DNA of 45,218 nt, taken from Clostridia bacterium (GTDB taxonomy: Bacteria > Bacillota > Clostridia > Christensenellales > Aristaeellaceae). Of the stretch, positions 25,622-32,665 are shown in pieces (position 1 is the first letter of the stretch; each line of letters opens with the position of its first letter). The notes under the pieces were generated by a model. It saw only the letters and a program-made list of their open reading frames with translations. It did not search any database and had not been told where the DNA came from. The DNA is taken from positions 1 through 45,218 of the forward strand of contig JAFRLF010000049.1 of assembly GCA_017431365.1 (NCBI GenBank), read 5' to 3'. The position numbers and the translations under genes are program-made.

Positions 25622-25710
25622 AGAATCACCCCTCAATCCCGATAATCACTTTTTCTGACTGATATTCTGCCATCAGTACAACATGCCATTTTAACTTAAC
25701 TTGTGTTTAA

Positions 25711-25738
25711 AGTATATCACCCTGCGCATGATGTTCAA
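25711..25738 (-). promoter_or_regulatory. Promoter of the lplBC-like operon
   Basis: On the minus strand TTGAAC, 16 bases, TATACT. The leader between it and the first start codon is about 85 bases and contains the tandem word AAGTTAAGTTAA. Confidence 0.6.
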
Positions 25739-25805
25739 GGTAACTTTTTTCGAATTTTACCCTTGGAATTTTGCACAAAGGATGTGTTCACTTCAGATTC
25801 GGGAC

Positions 25806-25834
25806 TTGAATCAACGGATGAATTATGCTATAAT
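25806..25834 (+). promoter_or_regulatory. Promoter of the first Rpn-family gene
   Basis: TTGAAT, 17 bases, TATAAT, ending 27 bases before the ATG. Confidence 0.75.
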
Positions 25835-25861
25835 CAAATTGCTGTCAGAGGGGTGATCGAC

Positions 25862-26755
25862 ATGTCCGACGCGAACCGTCAATACCGTGACCGGCTGTTC
25901 AAGTTCATATTCGGAAACCCTGAGAACAGGGAGTGGACGCTGAGCCTGTACAACGCCGTCAACGGAACGCACTACACAAACGCGGAGGATATCCGCTACA
26001 CGACCATCAGGGACGCCGTCTACATGAGCATGAGAAACGACGTGTCCTTCCTGGTGGGCAACCAGATGAACCTGTACGAGCAGCAGTCCACGCTGAACCC
26101 CAATATGCCGATGCGGTTTCTGATCTACGCCGGCATGATCTACTCGGACTATATCGAATCGTCGTGGGACTTCAATCCCTACAGCACGAGGCAGCAGAAG
26201 GCGCCGACGCCCAGATGCGTATGCTTCTACAACGGGCCGATCGAGCAGGACGACAGGGTGCTTCTCAGCCTGAGCGACGCGTTTGAGGGGGAGTCGGACA
26301 TCGACGTCCGGGTCACGATGCTGAACGTCAACTACGGGCGGAACAAGGATCTTCTGGACGCGTGCCGGCCGCTGAGCGAATACGCGTGGTTTGTGGACAG
26401 GATTCTCGCGGCCCGCAAAGAGGGCGGCAGCCTTGACGACGCCGTGGACACGGCCATCGCCGACATGCCGGAGGGTTTTTTAATTCGACCGTTCCTGATA
26501 TCCAACCGGGCGGAGGTGAAGATGATGTGCATCACCGAATACAATGAAGAGAGGACGCTCGCCCAGTTCCGCGCCGAAGGACGCGCTGAAGGACGCGCCG
26601 AGGGTATTGATATCGGCGCAGAGAAAAAGCTGACTGAGATCGTGAGTAATCTGTTGAAACAGCATCTTCCACTATCTGTGATTGTCAGCGCATGCAGCGT
26701 ATCGGAAGAAAAGGTACGGACACTGGCCAAATCGCTGGACATTGCCGTCGTATGA
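25862..26755 (+). CDS. Rpn-family nuclease / putative transposase-like protein
   Basis: A 297-residue protein of the Rpn (PD-(D/E)XK-like) family, whose E. coli members are nucleases that stimulate RecA-independent recombination. Here the domain runs from about residue 3 (ANRQYRDRLFKFIFGNPENR) with an acidic pair and E-Q-Q-S in SFLVGNQMNLYEQQSTLNPN. The C-terminal part has the repeat AEGRAEGRAEG encoded by 12-base DNA units, followed by a short helical tail (LLKQHLPLSVIVSA). The ATG follows AGAGGGG, and the gene has its own promoter and terminator. It is clearly more distant from the two other Rpn genes of this window than they are from each other. Confidence 0.85.
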   Translation: MSDANRQYRDRLFKFIFGNPENREWTLSLYNAVNGTHYTNAEDIRYTTIRDAVYMSMRNDVSFLVGNQMNLYEQQSTLNPNMPMRFLIYAGMIYSDYIESSWDFNPYSTRQQKAPTPRCVCFYNGPIEQDDRVLLSLSDAFEGESDIDVRVTMLNVNYGRNKDLLDACRPLSEYAWFVDRILAARKEGGSLDDAVDTAIADMPEGFLIRPFLISNRAEVKMMCITEYNEERTLAQFRAEGRAEGRAEGIDIGAEKKLTEIVSNLLKQHLPLSVIVSACSVSEEKVRTLAKSLDIAVV

Positions 26756-26791
26756 TTTGCCGGATTCAACGGTGTTGACACTGTAACGAGA

Positions 26792-26830
26792 TCTCCCGCG
26801 AAGCAATATCGATTCCGCGGGAGACTTTTT
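26792..26830 (+). terminator. Terminator of the first Rpn-family gene
   Basis: TCTCCCGCG pairs with CGCGGGAGA (26816-26824) and is followed by CTTTTT. Confidence 0.88.
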
Positions 26831-26925
26831 ATATCACCACCGCATCCGGACGGTATGGCAGTCCGAGGCAACCATTGACTGAGCTGCTTTCATAACCGCG
26901 CGGCGCGGTCAGATTGAGCAGACCC

Positions 26926-26955
26926 TTGACAAATATCCGCCGGCTCGCCTAAAAT
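26926..26955 (+). promoter_or_regulatory. Promoter of the GH106-like gene
   Basis: TTGACA, 18 bases, TAAAAT, ending 40 bases before the chosen start codon. Confidence 0.75.
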
Positions 26956-26995
26956 ATATGATGAAATGATTCGCATTAAGGGGGAAACGATCGCC

Positions 26996-29900
26996 ATGCT
27001 GTATCCAAAGAGCCACGAACCGGCCCTTTCCCGTTCTCTTTTTGAACACCCCACCAGCGAATACCGCGCCACGCCCTTCTGGGCCTGGAACGGCAAGCTC
27101 GTCGACGACACCCTGCGCTGGCAGATCGACATGCTCAAGACGATGGGCATGGGCGGCTTCCACATGCACGTGCGCACGGGCATGGACAGCCCTTATCTGG
27201 ACGAAGAGTTCATGGGACACGTCCGCGCCTGCGTCGAAAAGGCGCGGGACGAGCACATGCTGGCCTGGCTCTACGACGAGGACCGCTGGCCCTCCGGCAC
27301 GGCCGGCGGGAAAGTGACCTCGCGCGATCCGGCCTACGCCATGCAGACGATCCTTTTGACCGTCAGGCCCTACGAGGCGGACGATTCCGCCAGAACGCCC
27401 GAAGCCGGCAGCGGACAGCGCTCCCAACGCCAGGAAAACGGCCGCTTCGTCGCCGCCTATGACGTGACCCTCGACGAGAACGGCAATCTCGCCGCCTACA
27501 GGCGCATCGACAAGGACGATCCCGCCCAGGGCGTCAAATGGTACGCCTATGTGGAGCACGCCGTGGCCGACCCCTGGTTCAACGACCACCCTTACGCGGA
27601 CACGCTCTCTCAGGAGGCCGTGGACGCCTTCATCGACATCACGCACGAGGCCTACGCCAAGGCCTTCAGCGACGATTTCGGCGCCACGATACCCGCCATC
27701 TTCACCGACGAGCCGAAGGTCGGGTACAAGGTCCCCCTCTCCTACGCCACGGATCAGACGGACGTGTTCTTCCCCTGGACGGGCGCGCTGCCCGCCGTGT
27801 TTAAAGAGCTCTACGGCGAGGACGTACTCGACCGCTTCCCCGAGCTGGTGTGGGAGCTGCCCAAGGGCCAGGTCTCCCTGTTCAGATACCGCTTCCACAA
27901 CATGGTGGCCGACCGCTTCGCCGACAACTACTGCGGGCGCATCGGCCGCTGGTGCGACGCGCACGGCATCAAGCTGACCGGACACTGCTACATGGAGCCG
28001 ACCCTGAAAGGGCAGACCAATGCCATGGGCGACGCCATGCGCTGCTATCCGAATTTCGGCATCCCCGGCATCGACATGCTGTGCGACTTCCACGAATACA
28101 CGACCGCCAAGCAGGCCCAGTCCATCGTCCGCCAGGACGGCAAGGAAGGCATGCTCAGCGAACTGTACGGCGTCACCGGCTGGGATTACGACTTCCGCGG
28201 GTATAAGCTGCAGGGCGACTGGCAGGCCGCCCTGGGCGTGACCGTCCGCGTCCCGCACCTGACCTGGATGACCATGAAGGGCGAGGCCAAGCGCGATTAC
28301 CCGGCCTCCATCGGCTATCAGTCCCCGTGGTGGGATCAGTTCAGCATGGTCGAGAATCACTTCGCCCGGCTGAACACCGCCCTGACCCGCGGCAAGGCCG
28401 TGGCGCGGGTCGCCGTCGTCCACCCCATCGAGAGCTATTGGCTGCGCTGGGGGCCCATGGCCCAGACCGAAGCCCTGCGCGACCAGATGGAGACGCAGTT
28501 CCGTGAACTGACGGAGTATCTGCTCTTCGGCCTCATCGACTTCGACTTCATTTCCGAGGCCTGCCTGCCCCGGCAGTGCCCGAAGGGCGGCAATCCCCTG
28601 AAGGTCGGGAACATGGCCTATGACGCCGTCATCGTCTGCGGGTCAAAGACCCTTCGTGCCACAACGATGGAGCGGCTCGAGGCCTTCCGCGACGCGGGCG
28701 GACAGCTGATCTTCATCGGGCAGGCGCCGGATCATGTGGACGCACTGCCCTCCGACCGTCCGGCGGCCCTCATGCGGCGCTGCACGCGGCTGGACTTCAA
28801 CAGGACGGCCCTTCTGGAAGCGCTGGAGCCGCTGCGCTTCCTGGACGTGCGCGACGCCTGGGGCCGGCGCGCGGAGATCCTGCTCTATCAGCAGAGGACG
28901 GACGGCGACGGGCAGTGGCTCTTCGTGGCCAACGGCAAAAACCCGGAAACCCCGGACGTCGAGCACAACTACACCGCGCGCTTTATCATCAACGGCGTAT
29001 ACTGTCTGACGGAGTACGACACCTTGACTGGTGAGATCCGGCCCCGCCCCGCGCGCGTCGAAAACGGGAAGACCGTCTTCGAGCGGGTATGGCACATGCA
29101 CGACAGCATGCTCCTCCGCCTGGAGGCCGGAGAACCCGAAGCGGAAACCCCGGCGCCGGTCAAAGCGGCCGCCAAGCCGGTCAGCCTGTGCTTAAAGCCT
29201 GTGCCCTTCGAACTGACGGAGCCGAATATGCTGCTCCTGGACATGGCGGAATACGCCCTCGACGGCGGCGAATGGCATGGCGTCGAGGAGATCCTGCGCA
29301 TCGACAACGCGGCGCGCGCCGCACTCGGCATTCCGCTGCGAAGGAAGGAAGTCCTCCAGCCCTACCTCATCGCGCCTGAGACACCCGAGCACTGCCTCGA
29401 CCTGCGCTTCACCATTCCCAGCGAGATAGATGTCACAGGCGCCAGGCTGGCGCTCGAGGAGCCCGAGCAGGCCCGGATCGCACTCAACGGCCAGGCTGTC
29501 GACACGACGCCCGTGGGCTGGTTCGTCGACCGGGACATCAAGACCGTCGACCTCCCGCCGCTCGTCCGGGGCGAAAACATGCTGGAGATCCGCGTGCCCA
29601 TCGGCAAGCGGACGAACCTCGAGGCGTTCTACCTGCTGGGGAACTTCGGCGTGGACGTGCGCGGCGTCGTCAAGACGATCGTTCCGGCTCCGGAAACGCT
29701 GGGCTTCGGCAGCGTGACGGGCCAGGGCTTCCCCTTCTACACCGGCTGCGTCGAGTATCAGATGCCCTTCGAAGCGGACGGCGGCCAGGTCACCGTTCGC
29801 GTGCCCCACTACCGCGGCGGGCTGGTCAAGGTCTTCGTCGACGGAGAGGATCGGGGGAACATCGCCTTCTCGCCCTGCGAGCTGACGGTTCACGGCCTGA

Positions 29901-30103
29901 CGCCCGGCCGCCACACGATGACCCTCCGCCTCTACGGCACGCGCATCAACGGCTTCGGGCAACTGCACCACACGCAGGGGCTGTACTACTACCAGAGTCC
30001 CAACTCCTGGCGCTCGACGGGCGACCTCTGGACATACGAGTACCAACTCAAGCCCATGGGCATCCTGAAATCGCCTGAGCTGTGGGGAGGAAGGTTTATC
30101 TGA
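26996..30103 (+). CDS. Large GH106-like glycosidase (alpha-L-rhamnosidase related)
   Basis: A 1035-residue protein without a signal peptide. The N-terminal catalytic barrel shows ATPFWAWNGKLVDDTLRWQI, MGMGGFHMHVRTGMDSPYL and WLYDEDRWPSGTAGG, typical of GH106 alpha-L-rhamnosidases and relatives. IFTDEP places a conserved acidic residue at E239, a catalytic candidate by position. LTGHCYMEPTLKGQ and the glutaminase-like stretch at about residue 560 follow. The C-terminal third looks like beta-sandwich domains (ARIALNGQAVDTTPVGWFVD). AAGGGGGAA lies about ten bases before the ATG; an ATG ten codons upstream has no ribosome site. It is a single-gene unit with its own promoter and terminator. Substrate assignment to rhamnose is by family only. 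Confidence 0.75.
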   Translation: MLYPKSHEPALSRSLFEHPTSEYRATPFWAWNGKLVDDTLRWQIDMLKTMGMGGFHMHVRTGMDSPYLDEEFMGHVRACVEKARDEHMLAWLYDEDRWPSGTAGGKVTSRDPAYAMQTILLTVRPYEADDSARTPEAGSGQRSQRQENGRFVAAYDVTLDENGNLAAYRRIDKDDPAQGVKWYAYVEHAVADPWFNDHPYADTLSQEAVDAFIDITHEAYAKAFSDDFGATIPAIFTDEPKVGYKVPLSYATDQTDVFFPWTGALPAVFKELYGEDVLDRFPELVWELPKGQVSLFRYRFHNMVADRFADNYCGRIGRWCDAHGIKLTGHCYMEPTLKGQTNAMGDAMRCYPNFGIPGIDMLCDFHEYTTAKQAQSIVRQDGKEGMLSELYGVTGWDYDFRGYKLQGDWQAALGVTVRVPHLTWMTMKGEAKRDYPASIGYQSPWWDQFSMVENHFARLNTALTRGKAVARVAVVHPIESYWLRWGPMAQTEALRDQMETQFRELTEYLLFGLIDFDFISEACLPRQCPKGGNPLKVGNMAYDAVIVCGSKTLRATTMERLEAFRDAGGQLIFIGQAPDHVDALPSDRPAALMRRCTRLDFNRTALLEALEPLRFLDVRDAWGRRAEILLYQQRTDGDGQWLFVANGKNPETPDVEHNYTARFIINGVYCLTEYDTLTGEIRPRPARVENGKTVFERVWHMHDSMLLRLEAGEPEAETPAPVKAAAKPVSLCLKPVPFELTEPNMLLLDMAEYALDGGEWHGVEEILRIDNAARAALGIPLRRKEVLQPYLIAPETPEHCLDLRFTIPSEIDVTGARLALEEPEQARIALNGQAVDTTPVGWFVDRDIKTVDLPPLVRGENMLEIRVPIGKRTNLEAFYLLGNFGVDVRGVVKTIVPAPETLGFGSVTGQGFPFYTGCVEYQMPFEADGGQVTVRVPHYRGGLVKVFVDGEDRGNIAFSPCELTVHGLTPGRHTMTLRLYGTRINGFGQLHHTQGLYYYQSPNSWRSTGDLWTYEYQLKPMGILKSPELWGGRFI

Positions 30104-30106
30104 TCT
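30076..30106. repeat. Left copy of a 31-bp imperfect direct repeat
   Basis: Matches 32586-32616 at 29 of 31 positions, with the last 23 identical (GGGGAGGAAGGTTTATCTGA then TCT). This copy covers the last codons and stop of the GH106-like gene. Confidence 0.85.
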
Positions 30107-30117
30107 AATGCCAAGAG

Positions 30118-30160
30118 GAAGCCGCTGCGGGTTCAGGCACTCCCGCGACGGCTTCTTTTA
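30118..30160 (+). terminator. Terminator of the GH106-like gene
   Basis: GAAGCCGCTGCGGG (30118-30131) pairs with CCCGCGACGGCTTC (30142-30155), one mismatch, followed by TTTTATTT. Confidence 0.88.
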
Positions 30161-30239
30161 TTTGCCTGTCTAAACGATTCATTCGCAACATAATTATCAT
30201 AACCTCGTTTACTTATTGAGCAAACGGAGGTGATGTATA

Positions 30240-30785
30240 TTGACCGTAGATCGTGGAAAGAACGATAGAGAATTCGTCATAGAAGCATATCAGCGCTATC
30301 GGGTGTCCATGTTTCGCATGGCCCTTTCCATCACTCGATCTCCAGAGGACGCTGAGGATATTGTTGCCGACGCCTGTATCATGCTGCTCAGGAATGCGCA
30401 TCACTTAAAAGATTTTGATGAAAGACACCTGGAAGGCTATTTGATTGCCAGTGTCAAGAACAGCGCAATTACATTGTTCCGGGAGAGAAAACGATTCACA
30501 CATTATCAAAATCAAATGGATCACCAATACACATCATGGTCTGAACGGTCAGACCCTGATGAACATCTTCTATCGGAATGTGATATCAATAATCTAAAAA
30601 AAGCTCTTCTGAAACTAAATGAAACCGATCAAGTACTAATCCGAATGAAATATTACCAGAAGTTGTCTGATACTGATATAGCCTCTTGTCTGGATATAAA
30701 AAAAGTCAGTGTGAGATCACGGCTCTGCCGCGCCAGAAAAAAACTATTAGCCTTGCTCAAAGAGGAAGCTTATGATGAAGAATGA
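30240..30785 (+). CDS. ECF sigma factor (sigma-70 family)
   Basis: A 181-residue cytosolic sigma factor. Region 2 is at about residues 15-80 (ITRSPEDAEDIVADACIMLL, then LEGYLIASVKNSAITLFRE). Region 4 is at about 115-172 with KLSDTDIASCLDIKKVSVRS. The start is a TTG about eight bases after GGAGGTG; a nearby ATG is out of frame. It overlaps the next gene by 14 bases, which fits a sigma/anti-sigma pair. The region is visibly more A+T-rich than its surroundings. I found no convincing ECF promoter in the 80 bases upstream. Confidence 0.9.
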   Translation: MTVDRGKNDREFVIEAYQRYRVSMFRMALSITRSPEDAEDIVADACIMLLRNAHHLKDFDERHLEGYLIASVKNSAITLFRERKRFTHYQNQMDHQYTSWSERSDPDEHLLSECDINNLKKALLKLNETDQVLIRMKYYQKLSDTDIASCLDIKKVSVRSRLCRARKKLLALLKEEAYDEE

Positions 30786-31416
30786 GCCTATAAAAGCAGA
30801 AACGCCTCCATCTCCCATGTACATGGCAATCGAAGCTCTTTTAAAAGAAGAAGTAGCTCAATGCCCAGAGCCTTTGGGAACAGAAGCCGCAGAAAACAGC
30901 CACAATGTAATCATGAAGGTTATGAAGCACGAATGCAAAATGATTATAATCAGGCGAACAACAAAATACAGTGTGTCATTTGTGGCGATCCTTTTAATTT
31001 CGTGCTTATGCGTTTTATTGTGGCCGAAAACTATCACTCTAGGGTTCGATCAATCGGGAATACCTGTTTCTATCCGTGACAGCCGTTTATCACACGCTTT
31101 TGTCTCCATAATACCAGAGGGGTATTATATCGATCATTGCTTATCGGCGGAAGGCGATACCATCATTTCTTATACTGACGGCAAAAGCCATTTTTTGAAT
31201 ATCAATATCTATGACGGCGGCAATGACATGACATTGAATGATTCATACGAAAGCGTATCACAAATCTCGATATACCAATCCGTCGCGACGGTGCTCCTTC
31301 AGCCACATAACGAAATTACTATTATTTGGTACGAGAATGACGCATTCTATGTTATATGTGGAAATATTGACTATGAGACGCTTTGTGAGACGGCACGTCA
31401 TGTTTGTAAGGCATAA
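30772..31416 (+). CDS. Membrane protein, probable anti-sigma factor (DUF4367-like)
   Basis: A 214-residue protein with a cytosolic N-terminal part of about 60 residues, one transmembrane segment at about 65-85 (FVAILLISCLCVLLW), and an external domain of about 125 residues. The external part, with IPEGYYIDHCLSAEGDTI and IIWYENDAFYVICGNIDYET, has the order of motifs seen in DUF4367 domains, which are often carried by anti-sigma factors of Clostridia. There is no zinc-binding HxxxCxxC motif. It overlaps the sigma gene and is followed 18 bases later by a small exported-protein gene. Two ATG codons in a row are possible starts. Confidence 0.72.
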   Translation: MMKNEPIKAETPPSPMYMAIEALLKEEVAQCPEPLGTEAAENSHNVIMKVMKHECKMIIIRRTTKYSVSFVAILLISCLCVLLWPKTITLGFDQSGIPVSIRDSRLSHAFVSIIPEGYYIDHCLSAEGDTIISYTDGKSHFLNINIYDGGNDMTLNDSYESVSQISIYQSVATVLLQPHNEITIIWYENDAFYVICGNIDYETLCETARHVCKA

Positions 31417-31434
31417 CAGGAGGAGAATCTATTA

Positions 31435-31851
31435 ATGAAACGAAACAGAATAACCTATCGAATTATAGCAGTAATTTCTATGATTCTTGTTCTTTCACTG
31501 ACAATCTGTTTATTCTACCCATCCCTCAAAGACGCTTACAAAAAACGAAATGCAGTCTACCTAACCGAGGAATATATCTCTCTGTCTAACAAAACATTTC
31601 ACGCCACTTCGATAGAAGTCCAGTGGAAGATAAGCTGGGGACCGACAAGGGCTCAGATTGTTTTTGAATATCAGGACTTGAATGGCAACTGGCAACACGC
31701 AAAAGAAAAAGAAATATCTATCGCAGAAAAATGTACGTATGCCACGCCAAATGGAGAATTGACCAATATTCGGATTCTGGCCAAATCTGTTGCTAATGAA
31801 TACGGCAAGATCAACGGATTTGCACAATTTGACATCCAGGCAAAACAATAA
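31435..31851 (+). CDS. Small membrane-anchored or exported protein, GPT-motif paralogue 1
   Basis: A 138-residue protein of unknown function. The N-terminal hydrophobic segment at residues 9-28 (IIAVISMILVLSLTICLF) lacks an obvious cleavage site, so it may stay anchored. The external part, about 100 residues, looks all-beta with WKISWGPTRAQIVFEYQDLN. AGGAGG precedes the ATG with a good spacer, 18 bases after the anti-sigma gene, so they are in one operon. By eye its external part aligns with the next gene's product: aromatic/W, then GPT, an F-x-Y strand, an I-S strand and a final x-F-x-I strand. Confidence 0.8.
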   Translation: MKRNRITYRIIAVISMILVLSLTICLFYPSLKDAYKKRNAVYLTEEYISLSNKTFHATSIEVQWKISWGPTRAQIVFEYQDLNGNWQHAKEKEISIAEKCTYATPNGELTNIRILAKSVANEYGKINGFAQFDIQAKQ

Positions 31852-31943
31852 CAATTAATTAACGTTTCCTGATGCAACATATAATAATCTCTGACGTTTC
31901 CATGATAAGTTCACCTATTAAAATATGAAGGAGGTTCCCTGAA

Positions 31944-32363
31944 ATGAAAAAGTCTGTCCTGTTTTTCCTGCTCTTCATGATGACTGTTTGTGTACCACTG
32001 AATTGCTTAGCATCAAGTAGCAATGATAATAATAGCATTACTTGTTCATCCGTTGAAATCGAAAAAGACAGAGCTTCAAGGACGGTTTATGTTAGTAGTA
32101 GCAGCACTACAGTATATGAATGTCCAGTAAAAAAGAATCATGTATTTGTAACTTGGAACTCATCTGCGGGGCCAACATCTGTTACATTATCATTTTACTA
32201 CAAAAATTCGTCTGGTGTATATACATATTATGAATCAAAATCTATTAGTCTCGGGGGTAGCGTAGCCTCCGATCTTCCCAACACGGCACAATATAAGATA
32301 TATGCCGTAAAAACAGCTGGTTCATCAGGAAATTGTACTTTTACAATAACAGGAACCAACTGA
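31944..32363 (+). CDS. Small secreted protein, GPT-motif paralogue 2
   Basis: A 139-residue protein with a clear signal peptide (KKSVLFFLLFMMTVCVPLNC, then LASSS). The cysteine at residue 21 in PLNCLA could also act in lipid modification, but the spacing is not a good lipobox. The mature part is rich in Ser, Thr and Tyr with WNSSAGPTSVTLSFYYKNSS, and looks like a beta-sandwich related to the preceding gene's product. GAAGGAGG lies 10 bases before the ATG. The 92-base gap before it holds TATAAT at 31880, a possible extra promoter. Function is unknown. Confidence 0.8.
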   Translation: MKKSVLFFLLFMMTVCVPLNCLASSSNDNNSITCSSVEIEKDRASRTVYVSSSSTTVYECPVKKNHVFVTWNSSAGPTSVTLSFYYKNSSGVYTYYESKSISLGGSVASDLPNTAQYKIYAVKTAGSSGNCTFTITGTN

Positions 32364-32477
32364 CATGATAACCTATTACATAATCTTCTGATCTACGAGC
32401 ATCTGTTTCGTCCATAGGCATTCTTCTGTCGTTGGATCTGCGGAGAAAAGACTTCTTTAGAAAGCGAAACAAACCAT

Positions 32478-32513
32478 ACCTGCCGGATTTACCACATCGG
32501 CAGGTTTTCTTTT
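32478..32513 (+). terminator. Terminator of the sigma/anti-sigma/exported-protein operon
   Basis: ACCTGCCG (32478-32485) pairs with CGGCAGGT (32498-32505), followed by TTTTCTTTT. Confidence 0.85.
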
Positions 32514-32548
32514 GTTAACCGACATTTTTAGTAAAACTGAAGTTGCAC

Positions 32549-32577
32549 TTGATTTTCGAAGAAGTAGAGACTATTAT
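32549..32577 (+). promoter_or_regulatory. Promoter of the first LRR protein gene
   Basis: TTGATT, 17 bases, TATTAT. Because it lies within the upstream part of the open frame, translation must begin further downstream. Confidence 0.6.
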
Positions 32578-32585
32578 CAATGAAG

Positions 32586-32616
32586 TGAACTGCGGGGAGG
32601 AAGGTTTATCTGATCT
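32586..32616. repeat. Right copy of the 31-bp imperfect direct repeat
   Basis: Second copy of the repeat at 30076-30106. Here it lies just after the LRR gene promoter and provides its only strong GGAGG sequence, but no start codon stands at proper spacing in the LRR reading frame. Confidence 0.85.
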
Positions 32617-32665
32617 GATCCGATCCGTTCATGGACAGACCGCGCACGCCTTGCAGATCGATTAT

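Noticed and set aside
26909-28423. Long open frame antisense to the GH106-like gene
   Set aside because: Same compositional pattern as other antisense frames in GC-rich genes; the sense strand has clear family motifs.
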